Below are positions 33,291 to 43,736 of a stretch of DNA of 64,000 bases, in pieces. The notes below the pieces were generated by a model, which was not told the origin of the DNA, ran no database searches, and was given only the letters and a program-made list of their open reading frames with translations. The translations under genes were made by a program, and so were the position numbers. Within the stretch, counting starts at the first letter, position 1, and each line of letters starts with the position of its first letter. Source of the stretch: Chondrus crispus (Eukaryota > Rhodophyta > Florideophyceae > Gigartinales > Gigartinaceae); contig NW_005179210.1 of NCBI RefSeq assembly GCF_000350225.1, forward strand, positions 1-64,000. The letters run 5' to 3'.

Positions 33291-34384
33291 GGGACGAGGT
33301 GGCCGAGCCCCGGTGCGCAATTAATATGTCGGCGCAGACCTCGTGTCACGACGGCAGCCCCCTCCCCACTGTCAGGGCCGGATACGTCTATACTGTACAC
33401 CTAGTACAGGCCTATCGGACAAACCGCCACCGCCGACGGCGCAGAGTTAAAAATAGAAGAAATTAGCGACGGGCGGGAAAATTACACTGCAACGCGGGCA
33501 CGTCACGTGCCGGCCGCGTGCCCGGCGCCACACGCAATCAGCGACAGGACAAAAATGCACGTGTGGTTTCTAACATCTGGCGATGGACACCTGAGGAGTG
33601 AGGTGGTAATGAGCCACGAGGACCCGCGTGGGGTCCTCCGCTGCCATGGACGACCATGGCGCACACGAACGGAACGGTAGACCGAGCACTCCGCCCCCAC
33701 CGCACGGCAGGCGGCGGGGTAACCACGGCCCCAACGACAAGGCAGCTGCCGCGTCGGCGGCTGCGCCACCACGGCGAACAAGTCGTACAGTAGCGAGCGC
33801 CGCTCAACGCCACGCCACTTACACTCTTTCTCACCTTTGCGCTTTCGTGCGCAGCAACGACAGGGTCGCGGGGCCGCGAAGGATAAGGATCGTTGTCGCG
33901 CGTAGTCGCGCGCCGCGCCCCCGCCACCGATGGCGAGGGGCGCGAGGACGAGGAGAATACCGCCCGCTGCGCCCTCGCCCCGATTGCCTGGAGGGGCGAC
34001 GAAGATGACACCCGCGTGGGACCTTGCCTCGGTGGAACCGGAACGCGAGGAGCGCCGGAAAAAGTCGTCGGGAGCGCCGCCGGCCGAGGTTGCGAGGCCC
34101 AGGCGCTGCCACGCGGACTTTTCCGCCGCACCGCAGCGCGGAGTGGAGCCCTGGGCCGGATGCTTCACGGCAAGCGGGAACCCCTCGAATACGGACGCCC
34201 CCCGCTAGAGGGTCACCCCAAGAACCACGTCGAAGGTGGGGAGGTAGCAAATAGAGCTAACGAAGAGAAAACGAAAATGGCAGTGTCACCCCCGCACGAA
34301 GCGGGAGGGAACAACAACGAAGGATGTGAACATTCTTTACGGAAGGCACGCGACGAGCTGTGCCGGGCGATAGCTCGGACCCCC
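33291..34384. other. GC-rich non-coding stretch in 3' part of chromovirus B
   Basis: Frames are open on both strands because of high GC (Arg/Pro/Ala-rich products), with no recognised domain. It may include degraded 3' sequence of the antisense ORF. Confidence 0.4.
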
Positions 34385-36617
34385 TCAGCCGGTCGTATCA
34401 TGGCCGTGCTCCGAAGAGCCACGCTCCAAGGACCCCAGGGGACAATACCCGGGGTAACGCGGATCCTCGGGGTTCCGCGGCGGATCCCCCACGAGTTCCT
34501 CAAGAGTGGGCATAAAGACCCGCGGACCGGGAGCGCCTCTGCGAGCGGGGACCACGCGCGCCCCTGAATCGTAGAGCACCGGGGGACCGGCCATCGGGAT
34601 GGTATAAGGATCGGGCGTGCTGGAGGGCTGCGAGACGACCTCACGAATCGCGCGCGCCCGAGCGGCGCGCAAGGTGTCCCGCTCCTGACGGTGCCGATCC
34701 CGGTCCGCTATAGCGCGTTCGTACGCGCTAGTCTGGTGACGAGCGGTGTCCCGTGCGGAGTCAATCTCGCCTTGCAAACGGTGCAGCGAGAGGGAGAGCG
34801 AGTCGCGCTCCCCGCTGAGGAGGCGAGCCTCAGTACTCCGCGCGAGGAACCAGCTCGCCATGGTCGACAGGAGACTACCCACCGTCCAGGCCTGGTTCCT
34901 GGCGTGCCCCAAGGCCTGCGCGAGCCCAGGCACCGAAGCAACGTCCTCCCTCGTAAGGGAAAGGTCCCGAGCCGCCATCCCAGGGGCCAGGGCGACGGAG
35001 CGGTCGTCCAGTGGAGGCATAGGGGGAATCGCCTCCGACGCGACGGGTAACACCGTTCGCTCGTCCGGCCCACGGGGCGAGGTGGAGCGAAACAAGTCGG
35101 ACCCCGCCATGGCCGGATGAGGCGGGACAGCGTCTAGATCCCGATACCGCTTGCACCGGTTCCGCCGTGACCCGAAGCCGACGCCACCACGCCTCCCCCT
35201 CGGCCTGGCCGAGTCCGGAGTCGCTGCTGAGCGAGACGCGAACGCGTCCACCCTCGAATCGTACAGGAGGAACGGGCTTCGGGTGCCCGTCGTGAAGTCA
35301 GGCCAGTGGTGATGATGACGCTCGCTCACCTCGCGGGCTCGGGTCATCGGGGACACGACGATATCGAGCGTCCAGGAGACCTGGGGAAGGCCGCGCTCGA
35401 GCGGGTGTGGTGGGACGGTTGGTAAATCGGGCCCTAGACGCGCCAGAGACGTCACGGTCTTGTCCGGCTGAAGGAAAACGCGACCATGTATGCACACCTC
35501 TGCCATGAAGGCGCTTCAGAGGGACCAAGCCCATTCTTTTTCGCAGCTGTCGAGTAGAAGAACACGGGCGGGGTGACTGGGGTCGACCGCAGCGTACCCA
35601 AAGTGCTTCAGCACGTAGGGAAGAAGAGGGTGTATCCCTAAGGAAGGAAAGGTGTCACGAACGACGCGCGGAAGCGAGGGAAAGTCCCCCGGGGAAATGC
35701 CTTGCTCGAACGCGGCAGACGCAAAGACGCGACCGTCTTCCTCGGAGGACCGCCTGTAGGCGGACCAGTCTCGATGGGCCACGGCGATGCCATGGAGGCG
35801 CATCAGTGTTGCAGTAGACTTCTGAAGAGCGACCCGGGGCTTGGTGTACGCGTACGGACGCGGATACACGTAAAGTCCCGGGATCTCCGCGAGGATAAAA
35901 CGGGGCGGACAGTCCGAGTCGAACCCGGACAGGTAAGCTGCCATACGATCGACGTACATTACCTCCTCCATACCGAAAGCAAACGTGCGATCTCCTCGTA
36001 TCCCGTCGGGGATTTGGTAAGCCACGCCCTCCCGTCAGCAAGGAGACGGCTAAAGGCCAGCGCAGATTGATCAGCGAGGCCGCCCTCGCTGATCTTACGG
36101 ATGCGGGACAAGTCAGGGCGTAAGGATGAGCTCGCCAAGATCTCGCCCACCGTCACGCCCACACGAGCGTGGCGCGCCCACGGATACCGGAGGTCACTGA
36201 GCGGCAGCGGAGAGGACCGCAAAAGAGGAACACGGAACCAGCGCGTCATGCTGGGGACATCACTCTCTGTCACCCTGAGGCTTGGCCCGTGAAGGGGAGA
36301 AACCACGGCTCCAGAAGGGACCCCAACGACGGGGTCAGCCGCCCCCTCAGCCACGGTGGGACGAGGGGCTTGCGACTCGCCCCCTTGCCGTGCTTCGAAA
36401 ACGCTTGTAGGTCAGTCAATTCCACGGACAGCGTGGACTCCTTCGACGGGCAGGTCCTCTGAAAGGGGGATGTCGGCGCTGGCGTAGCGGCGCACGCGTC
36501 AGGAGGAGGCGCGTTCGACAACGGAAGCGACGATGCCTCCGTAGTGGCGACTCGAGCCGCCGCGGCAACGGCCGGCGGCGGCGGTGACGGCCGTTTCGGA
36601 ACCGATGGCAGTGGCAT
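34385..36617 (-). pseudogene. Antisense ORF of chromovirus B
   Basis: Minus-strand coding-like region opposite to gag-pol, beginning about 260 bp inside the 3' LTR and reading toward pol. N-terminal part Pro/Ala-rich; middle with Tyr/Pro-rich segments (AEIPGLYVYPRPYAYTKP) and the block HPLLPYVLKHFGYAAVDP followed by ARVLLLDSCEKEW. The C-terminal part has LAQALGHARNQAWTVGSL and a long charged helix near 34700-34850. The Glu-Trp block and the C-terminal helix resemble those of the antisense ORF in element A. Broken in about three places. Function unknown. Confidence 0.55.
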
Positions 36618-36859
36618 GCCGAGACGGTGTCAGCCGGACCCAAATCTCGAGATTGTGCGGGAACGCCGAGAGCCCGCTCGATGGCAGGGCAAGACAGGAT
36701 CCCACGGTCCACGAAGGAACGACACGGGGACACGCGACGACGGAGAGGAGAGACTGCCAACAGAAGGAATGTGAACGGAAAGGGGAAGCCACAACACTTA
36801 GATCGAAGGGGGAAGCACGAGCCGCCCTACAAGCACATGTGAACGAGGATGTTCCCACT

Positions 36860-36873
36860 TGTGGGGGGGGGCG
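36860..36873 (+). promoter_or_regulatory. Polypurine tract of chromovirus B
   Basis: TGTGGGGGGGGGCG directly precedes the 3' LTR start at 36874. Confidence 0.6.
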
Positions 36874-37542
36874 TGTAGGATAACCTCCCCTGGGGCTTTA
36901 TTTTAGATTAGATCAACTCAGAATCGGATCGGGTACTGTAGGGCTCGATGATCTACAGTACCACCGCGTGTATCCCCAAGTACAGGGGGCGCACGTGTAC
37001 ACGTGTACGCGCGGGACCGAAGAGCGTGCACACACGTGTACTGCCAGCCCCGATGGCTGACAGTATTACAGTGTCGACCGACCGCTGCAGTACGTCACTA
37101 CAGTACATCGGTACTGTACTATTATGATATGTTATTATGTACATTAAATATGGAGCGGACCGGCGGCGGGGAAAGGGGACAAGGACGGACTTGTCGACGA
37201 CCGACCGCCGAGGGCCGACTCCCCGCTTATTCTAATCTCGCGCCTTCGCCTTCGCGCCCGTTAGACGACACCGAGCGCGGGTAGAGGACGCGCGACGCAC
37301 GCCCACGAGCCGGATCCACCCCCGCCCGTCGGTTCTGGATCGTTACCCAGTACCGCACCGGGGCGTCGAGGCGTCGATCCGCTCGCGCGTGCGCGCGTCC
37401 TCCCCGATCCTGCTCTACTACACTACCCGGGCCCGTGCTCCGGTTCCGTAGTGGGTGTCCGTCTTCCCTTGTCTTCTCCCGCTCGAGGGTCTCCGCAAGA
37501 ACTGAGTATACATCCCTCTCCGTTGGGGGTGTTTATACTACA
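36874..37542 (+). repeat. 3' LTR of chromovirus B
   Basis: Begins TGTAGGATAAC and ends ATACTACA; homologous to 22682-23355 over its whole length with roughly 35-40 differences and short indels. Confidence 0.88.
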
Positions 37543-37635
37543 GGTCCAGTAGTTAAAGAGATTCCCTTCAGCCGGAGCGTGTGTAACAGATACACACGTG
37601 GTGAGTGACGAGTCATCACTTTTTCTCCGCAAAAC

Positions 37636-37880
37636 ATCACTCAACTTCACTCAACGTCACTTTTTCACCACATTTGAGTGACGTCACCCAAGGCTAGAGT
37701 GAATCACGCCGCGTGATCATCACTCAACTTTACTCAACATCACTTTTTCACTACATTTGAGTGACGTCACTCAAGACCAGAGTGAATCACGCAGCGTGAT
37801 CATCACTTAACATCACTCAACCGCACCAGTTCACTACAGTATACATTCTGCGTGATGCTCTCTGGCCTGAAGTGACATCA
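37636..37880. repeat. 82-83-bp tandem repeat with TGACGTCA palindromes
   Basis: Two full units (from 37636 and 37718) and a decayed third (from 37801). Each full unit has CATCACTCAACTT-type sequence and TTTGAGTGACGTCAC. The whole block is rich in GAGTGA/TCACTC in both orientations. It lies directly beyond the 3' LTR of B and may be the end of another element; no partner end was found. Confidence 0.75.
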
Positions 37881-38368
37881 CTCATATCTTCACCCTGTAC
37901 GGTCTCTTTTAATTTTGTGTTCCACAGCGCTTTGATGAGCTTCTCGTACAGCTTTTCTGTTCCACGCCATCTCGCCCCGATCTCTCCACGGCACCAACTG
38001 CGCTCTTCACTTGTTTCGTGAATCGCATCCCCCCGCTGTGGCTTGCTATCTCATTTCCGACTTGTTCCTTTTCGACAAGCCCTTTCCGCTTTCCACCTCT
38101 GGATGAACCCACTTTCCAGAATTCGCGGGCTCCCGAACGTACCTATCAAGCCATTCCATAGCAGCCGTACAGTCATCCCTGCTGGAATATCCCGTCTCTC
38201 CCTGCGCTTGACCATCCCTTCCACTAGCAGCGTCCCCAAGCCGTGCGTACTCCTCTACCGTCTTTTCAACAGCACTGATCTACATTTTAAAAAGATTAGG
38301 AGTAGAGACAGGGTACCACAGATCGCAAAAGGGCTTGCTGAAATAGTCAACGCATAGCTCGATGTCCC
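37881..38368. other. Spacer, possibly part of the neighbouring transposase-like gene
   Basis: Short open frames on both strands; on the minus strand they include EWLDRYVREPANSGKW-like sequence, which may be exon material but has no recognised domain. Confidence 0.3.
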
Positions 38369-39534
38369 TCACAATCGATCAGATTCCTGTCCTTGGTTGT
38401 TATGTTTGGCTCTCACTGCATCCTGAAATGCATTTTTCTCTGCTTCTGTTATTGAATCACGAACCAATGTGTCTTCAGAGTGCCACACTTCCCAGCATTT
38501 TGTGCAAATTGCTTGCCTACAAATGATACACCACTTTCGCTCTCTTGATCCGCTTTTCTTTGTATGACGCTTCCCTCTGTATTTAAAACATAAGTATAAG
38601 AGAAGAGAGAGCAGTAAGTCGCTTGTCCCTTCACACTGCGATGTATCGGTGTTGAAATTAATCTTCGCGCTTTGTCCGTTGTTCGGTTGTATTTTTTGGC
38701 AGCTTCCGAACAATAAAATGGCTTTACGACCATACGTTCTGTAACAGACAGGACTGGGGAACAAGCATTCTGCGACGTCTTTCGCCCACTCAATGATATG
38801 TAGTAGTCGTGAACTTCAGCTGCTAGGCCTCTAGCAAATGCACCGAAAGTTTCACACTGAGTTATACCATGACGTAATTTGGTATATCCAGACCCCCTCG
38901 TGTTGCTCGTTTCAAAGCAATTCGGTAAGAGCCTCTTGCTTCTGGCAACTGCCAAACGGTGCACAATAGCCGCGTTGTTAACTTGAGAGCATAAGATACG
39001 TCCAATGATGCTCAAGATTGGGTTTTCGGACGTGTTATTCTGAGTCAAAGACTTCATTGCTCTACTGTACTCATCCACGCCACCCTTTGAAGAGTTCCAG
39101 TAAACCAGCAGTGTAGGTCTTATCATTCGAGCAGGAGGCAGAGGCATGCCTCTGTCTCGTAGCAGCTTTTTGTATGCCATGCTCAGCCCGTAGAACGAGG
39201 CAAAACTGTGTAGATCAGAGGCAAATGATGCCTGCAAAATATCATCGTATTCATGCAGTATACTCGAAGAGGGTAGTCCAACCCATTTAAAAGCAGCAAG
39301 CTGAATTTGTTCAAGGCAATGTTGGTATGCACTTCTTAGCACTCTGGAGAAATGTAAAAGAGCTGCATACAGGACTTGTCCTGTGCCCATAGAGCTCCCT
39401 TTTGCAACCACAAACAGATGAGTCCTAACGTTTGAAATTTCGACGGCATAACCACACTTGCTCTCTGTACGGACAGCCAGATCGAGCGATGGGGAATAAA
39501 CAAACTTGAACATCTCGAAAGTAGCAGTTAACAA
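38369..39534 (-). CDS. Transposase-like protein, piggyBac-type C-terminal half
   Basis: The main frame (39534-38449, 361 residues) contains RPTLLVYWNSSKGGVDEYSR. Arg-Pro, then Gly-Gly-Val-Asp, followed by a helix with an NNAAI/NA-type motif, is the arrangement of piggyBac (DDE_Tnp_1_7) C-terminal regions. A second frame (38764-38369) adds KWCIICRQAICTKCWEVWH, a cysteine-rich finger like the one ending piggyBac-family proteins. The frame change coincides with a pyrimidine-rich stretch ending TTTAAATACAG near 38575, a plausible splice acceptor, so an intron or a frameshift could explain it. The catalytic aspartates expected upstream were not recognised, so the copy may be truncated or the family different. 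Confidence 0.4.
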
Positions 39535-40251
39535 ACCTCGTTAAAATTAGTGTCGGGACTGGGAGGTGTAGAAGTGAGAGAGAAGGAATTGTGGACGTAC
39601 CGTAAAAGGAGCCAGAGCAGGAAAAGTGACGTGATGGAACGTAAAATTGACGCAGGCTCCTACGCAGGACTGGAGTGCCCGCCAATTTAGGCTGCAGTGC
39701 ATGGCTCTGACCGGTTGTGTCATCTGTTTTACCAATCAGTAATCATACTTAACGAGTTTCACAATCGTTAAGTGAGGTTGGAACGTCCCTCATGCCCAGT
39801 CTCCAGCGCCTTCTCGTGCAGGGTCCTCCGTGCATGCTGTCCCATCAGTTCACCTCCGATCTCAGCCCGTTCCCTCGCCTTCATGTGCGGCAAGTGTGGG
39901 CATGTGGGTTAAATCATTTTCGGTCTTCATCATTAAAAACAATTTGATAATGTGGGCTTATTGCTGCGGCAAATTTTTTTATGTGCAAAGTAAAAATTTT
40001 GAACCAAAACAATTTTGTTCTTATTATTAGGCACGCTTGGAGTACTTCTTCTAGTGGGAAAGAGTTTTCCCAATATAATTCGCGGATATCATGGGGGGCT
40101 TGGCATGGTGTGCGAACTGTTGATGGATCCCTTCTGTGATGCCAAGTAGACCAGTCGTAGCTGTTCAGACTTGCGCCTTATGTGCCCTGGGTCACCTTTG
40201 TGCACGTTGTACAGTAAAAGGTTACTGTAATTAGTATGGCAGAGCTCACAC
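39535..40251. other. Spacer without supported genes
   Basis: Contains TTAA sites near 39540, 39749 and 39767, but no terminal repeats pairing with the left side were found. Confidence 0.35.
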
Positions 40252-40809
40252 TTAATTGTAAGATTTTTTTAACTCTTTGTCCAGGTACTGTAGTGCGCTA
40301 TTAAATCCGCGGGCACCAATCAGTGCCTTAATGTGGTCCTCCGTTAAATGGTTTTCCTGCCACGCTTGGTGAGCGAGCTTTATCACCTTGTACGTAGAAC
40401 ACGTGGTGCCACTGTGCGGGGCGGACCGGGGGGCTAAGTCGACTGTCGGCCCGCGATCCAATTCTTGGCTTTCGAGCCCCGCAATAAAATCAATTTCGGG
40501 TTTTAGTACTGCAGTCTTTGGCTCCGTAGAAACTGCCATTACTTTAGTATCCTCGACAGGGGGGCTCGATTCGTTGTCGACACGTGTCACCGTTGTGACC
40601 TCTGCAACCTCAGCCTCGGCGGGCTTACTGTTAGGCTCTGGCTTACACACTGTAATGGCAATAAAAAGAATGGTTAAGAATCGGTAAGCGATGCGACCAG
40701 TTTTCACGTGCCTCGTGGACACGTGGACTGGTATTGAAAGGTTTAGACATATTTTCGAAAATTCAGGAGTTGCTGGAAAAACGCAATATCCTAAAATCCC
40801 AAGAATCAT
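40252..40809 (-). CDS. Hypothetical small membrane-anchored protein
   Basis: 185-residue frame. A hydrophobic helix (RFLTILFIAITVC) at about residues 43-56 is followed by an acidic, Pro/Thr-rich region (SKPAEAEVAEVTTVTRVD) and a C-terminal segment with helical character (KVIKLAHQAWQENHLTED, then NSALQYLDKELKKSY). An internal Met or alternative start just before the hydrophobic helix would make it a signal peptide. No family recognised. The amino-acid pattern looks coding-like, but expression is unknown. Confidence 0.35.
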   Translation of the reverse strand: MILGILGYCVFPATPEFSKICLNLSIPVHVSTRHVKTGRIAYRFLTILFIAITVCKPEPNSKPAEAEVAEVTTVTRVDNESSPPVEDTKVMAVSTEPKTAVLKPEIDFIAGLESQELDRGPTVDLAPRSAPHSGTTCSTYKVIKLAHQAWQENHLTEDHIKALIGARGFNSALQYLDKELKKSYN

Positions 40810-41165
40810 AAAACCGAATATCCTACAATAATCATTAATCCGAATATCCGAATATCTCCTAATCCCAATATTTGCTAATCCAAATATCCCCTAATCCGAA
40901 TATCTGGTAATCCCAATATTTGCTAATCCGAATATCTCCTAATCCGAATATCTGCAAATCCCAATATTCGCTAATCCCAATATCTTCTAATCCGAATATC
41001 TCCTAAACCCAATCTCCGTATATCCTAATTTCTGGTAATCCCAATCTCCGTATATCCTAATTCGCAAATTCCAATATCTCCTAATCCGAATATCCGCTGA
41101 TCCCAATATCCACATATCCTAATATCCGATAGTCCCAATAACTCTTAATCCTCTAATCCCCCCTA
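40810..41165. repeat. 16-bp minisatellite CTAATCCGAATATCTC
   Basis: About a dozen 16-bp units of the form CTAATCC(C/G)AATAT(C/T)(T/C)(C/G), decaying toward the right end. No coding potential. Confidence 0.9.
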
Positions 41166-41207
41166 CCCTATAATCCGCTACGACCACTTTCACGTACTAT
41201 CCTACTC

Positions 41208-41245
41208 CCTTACTACTATAACCGAATATATATAATATAAAAGAA
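41208..41245 (+). repeat. Direct repeat paired with 43692-43729
   Basis: About 38 bp containing TACTACTATAACCGAATATA then TATAATATAAAAGAA is repeated at 43692-43729. Each copy lies at the end of a CTAATCC-rich block, so the 41.2-43.7 kb interval is bracketed by like sequences. Confidence 0.8.
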
Positions 41246-41548
41246 GTAACCCAACTACCCTCGAATCTCGTAATCTCAACTACCGCTAATACTATCCCTC
41301 TCCTATTCCCAGCCGCCACTAATCCCATTCTCCTGCTAATCCCAATCCCAAATATCTACATGGTGTGGTGGCGTTTTTATCCATATCTTCATTGCTCGTA
41401 TGCAACAGAGTTAGCCTTTTGAGTTCCATATTAATTAAATAATGATAGTGTAATGATAGTGATCTAAGCAGAGCGGTGCAGCAGAGCGATGCGATGCAAG
41501 GCGATGCAAAGACGATGCAAAGAATAAAAAACTGCGGCCGAGGGCGAT

Positions 41549-41840
41549 AGAGGTAGAGAGAGAGGACGAGACAAAGATGACTTAAGGAAGGAGCAAGTAA
41601 AAGCAGATTAAAATGTTACGGGGGGCGATAAGTACATTTGCTAACGTTTGTTAACGTTTGTTCGACTTCAAAGAGACAGGTTCTTTTAGAGAGACAGAGG
41701 GGTAGAGAGAGAACGAGACAGAGATGACTTTACGAAGGAGCAAGTAAAAGCACATTGAAATGTTACGCGGGGCGATAAGTACATTTGCTAACGTTTGTTA
41801 ACGTTTGTTCGACTTCAAAGAGAAAGGTTCTTTTGATTAG
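41549..41840 (+). repeat. Tandem duplication of about 149 bp
   Basis: Two copies (from about 41549 and 41698) share GGTAGAGAGAGA, GGAGCAAGTAAAAGCA, GGGGCGATAAGTACATTTGC and TTCGACTTCAAAGAGA, with a few substitutions. Non-coding. Confidence 0.9.
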
Positions 41841-42700
41841 CGTCGTCGCGTCGCGTCGCAGGCAAAGCTAGCTTCACCATTACGTTACTCTACTCCTGCC
41901 TGTTACCAACAAACTGTCTCGCGTGTCCCCCTTAGTTCCCCCTCGCCCCCAACAGAGTTGTTGTTGTGTGCACTTGTAGTCTGGCTAGAACAACGCACAC
42001 TCCGTTGGAGAGTTTTTTAAAGAGCCAACGGGTCAGTGCAGGCGGAACGGTTTGGATGAAAACTGAAATTAATGGGAGAGTGACTCTCTCAAGCGCTCCA
42101 GTGCAGCAGCATAGTCATAAAATGAGGCCAGAAGCAGGAAGCGGAGGATAACGGAAGAGGGAAGGAGAGGCAGAGCGAGAGCGGGACAAGGACAAAGTCA
42201 CAGGCACTCGTTAAGCCGTTGATACAAAAGAAAGGGACAGAACACAGCAAAAGGATTAGGACAAGTCAGGTCATCAACCTGAAACCGGAGCGGAGCAGAG
42301 CGGAGCGTACTTTTGACAATGAGACAAGCCATAAAGAATGAGCTAATGAGCGATCGACCGGGCGAGAGAGGTGTTCGTTGGTTTGTTGGTTTTTGGTTTT
42401 GGTTTTTACAATGAGAGAGGCCATAACATAAATAACATAAGAACATAATCTACAATAACAAAAGCTCACAGGCGGAGCAAGAAAAGTCTTCAAAATGAGG
42501 CAGGAAGCGGAACCGTAAGCCGAAGCAAACCGGAGGCGAACCGGAGGGGAAACCAAAAGCGAAAACAGTGGCGAGAGACAGGACAAATTAGCGTTAGAGA
42601 TGGTACCGTGAGCTGCCAAAGCCGGCCAAGAGCAAGGCAAGGCGAGGGGCGGCGAGACACACACAGCAGTGATAGAGCGCAGCAGGAGGCCATAGCATAG
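41841..42700. other. Spacer without supported genes
   Basis: AG-rich and simple-sequence-like; a long minus-strand frame (42266-43165) here is Cys/Leu/Ala low complexity and not credible as a gene. Confidence 0.4.
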
Positions 42701-42719
42701 ACGAGGGGGCGACGGCGGC

Positions 42720-43200
42720 GGTGACCGGTAAACCCAGCAACAGCGAAAGCGACTCAGCAAGAGCGACTCAGCAAGAGCGACCCAGCGAAAGCGACACATC
42801 CAAAGCGACACAGCCAAAGCGACACAGCCAAAGCGACACAGTGACAAGGGCGTTGCCAATAGCGGGAAGAGGAGCGCCTGCAGAGCGACAAGAGAAGCAG
42901 CGGAAACGGTAGCGGCAGTAGCGGCGGTGGCAACGGCAGCAGCGGCAGCGGCCCCAGCGGCAGCAGCGTCCCCAGCGGCCCCAGCGGCGGCAACGGCAAA
43001 ACCAGCGGCGCCAGCGGCGCCAGCGGCGGGGCGGGGCGGGGCAACGGGAAATCCAGCAGCGAAAGTGACAGCGGCGGCAAAACCAGCGACGAAAACGGCA
43101 CCGGCGGCAAAACCAGCGGCGGAAGCGGTGCGGCGGCTGCAGCAGAAGAAGCCGCAACAGCACACAGCGTCGGCGGCATTGGCAGCGAAAGTTGAGCAGG
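42720..43200. repeat. Low-complexity GCGACACAGCCAAA / AGCGGC repeats
   Basis: Imperfect repeats of GCGACACAGCCAAA (42770-42850) followed by (AGCGGC)n-type sequence (42890-43140). A 121-residue Ala/Pro/Lys-rich frame (42927-43292) superficially resembles a histone H1 tail, but is what such repeats encode by chance. Confidence 0.7.
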
Positions 43201-43359
43201 ACGGAACGTCGGAAGAGGTGAGGCGGTGTGCGAAGGTGGCGTGTGGTGATGGGGAGGGAATTGCGCTGATGGCGAAACTTTGCTCCCCATAAATACATAA
43301 ATCTCAGCGCCGTATTGCAAAGCAGCACAAAACCTTCGTCATACGTACACAAATTCAAA

Positions 43360-43736
43360 AATACCTAATCCCATCAACTGCCAATCCCAAATAATTGCTA
43401 ATCCCTTAATTACGCTAATATCTTAATTACGTTAATCCCCTTCATCCCTGTACCCTCTCATTCCTCGTAATCCCCGAATCCTCCTAATCCCCTAAATCCC
43501 CCCAATCCTCTTAATCTCTGAATCCTTCAAATATCTTAATCATCCTAATCGGACGAATCCCCGAATCCCACGAATCTCCTATTCCCACCTACTCTCCTAC
43601 TCTTCTAAATCTCCAAAGCACACCGAATCCCTAAAGTACAAAAACAACCCTACTTTTGAATCCCTTACTCTATATAATACAAGGGAATATACCTTACTAC
43701 TATAACCGAATATATATAATATAAAAGAAATAACTC
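43360..43736. repeat. Degenerate CTAATCCC-rich block
   Basis: Decayed relatives of the 40.8 kb minisatellite (CTAATCCC, CCGAATCC, AATCCTCC), ending in the direct repeat shared with 41208-41245. Confidence 0.7.

Larger units (their letters stand above)
22682..37542 (+). mobile_element. Chromovirus B (Ty3/gypsy), old, carries two nested solo LTRs
   Basis: Plus-strand element of 14,861 bp including two later insertions (25440-26498 and 32240-33290). Without them it would be about 12.7 kb. LTRs are 674 and 669 bp and differ at an estimated 5-6% of sites. No matching target duplication was found (GTTGT against GGTCC), which fits an old insertion or an inter-element exchange. Parts: primer site, gag with zinc knuckle, protease, RT, RNase H, integrase, chromodomain, antisense ORF, polypurine tract. 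The sense frames are broken in several places (five or more). Confidence 0.88.

Noticed and set aside
40810-41160. Telomere-like repeat (CCTAAT-type)
   Set aside because: The unit is 16 bp, degenerate and internal; it does not form a short perfect telomeric tandem.
42266-43358. 299-, 188- and 196-residue minus-strand frames and a 121-residue H1-tail-like plus-strand frame
   Set aside because: Low-complexity repeats of GCGACACAGCC and AGCGGC produce open frames on both strands; no domain.
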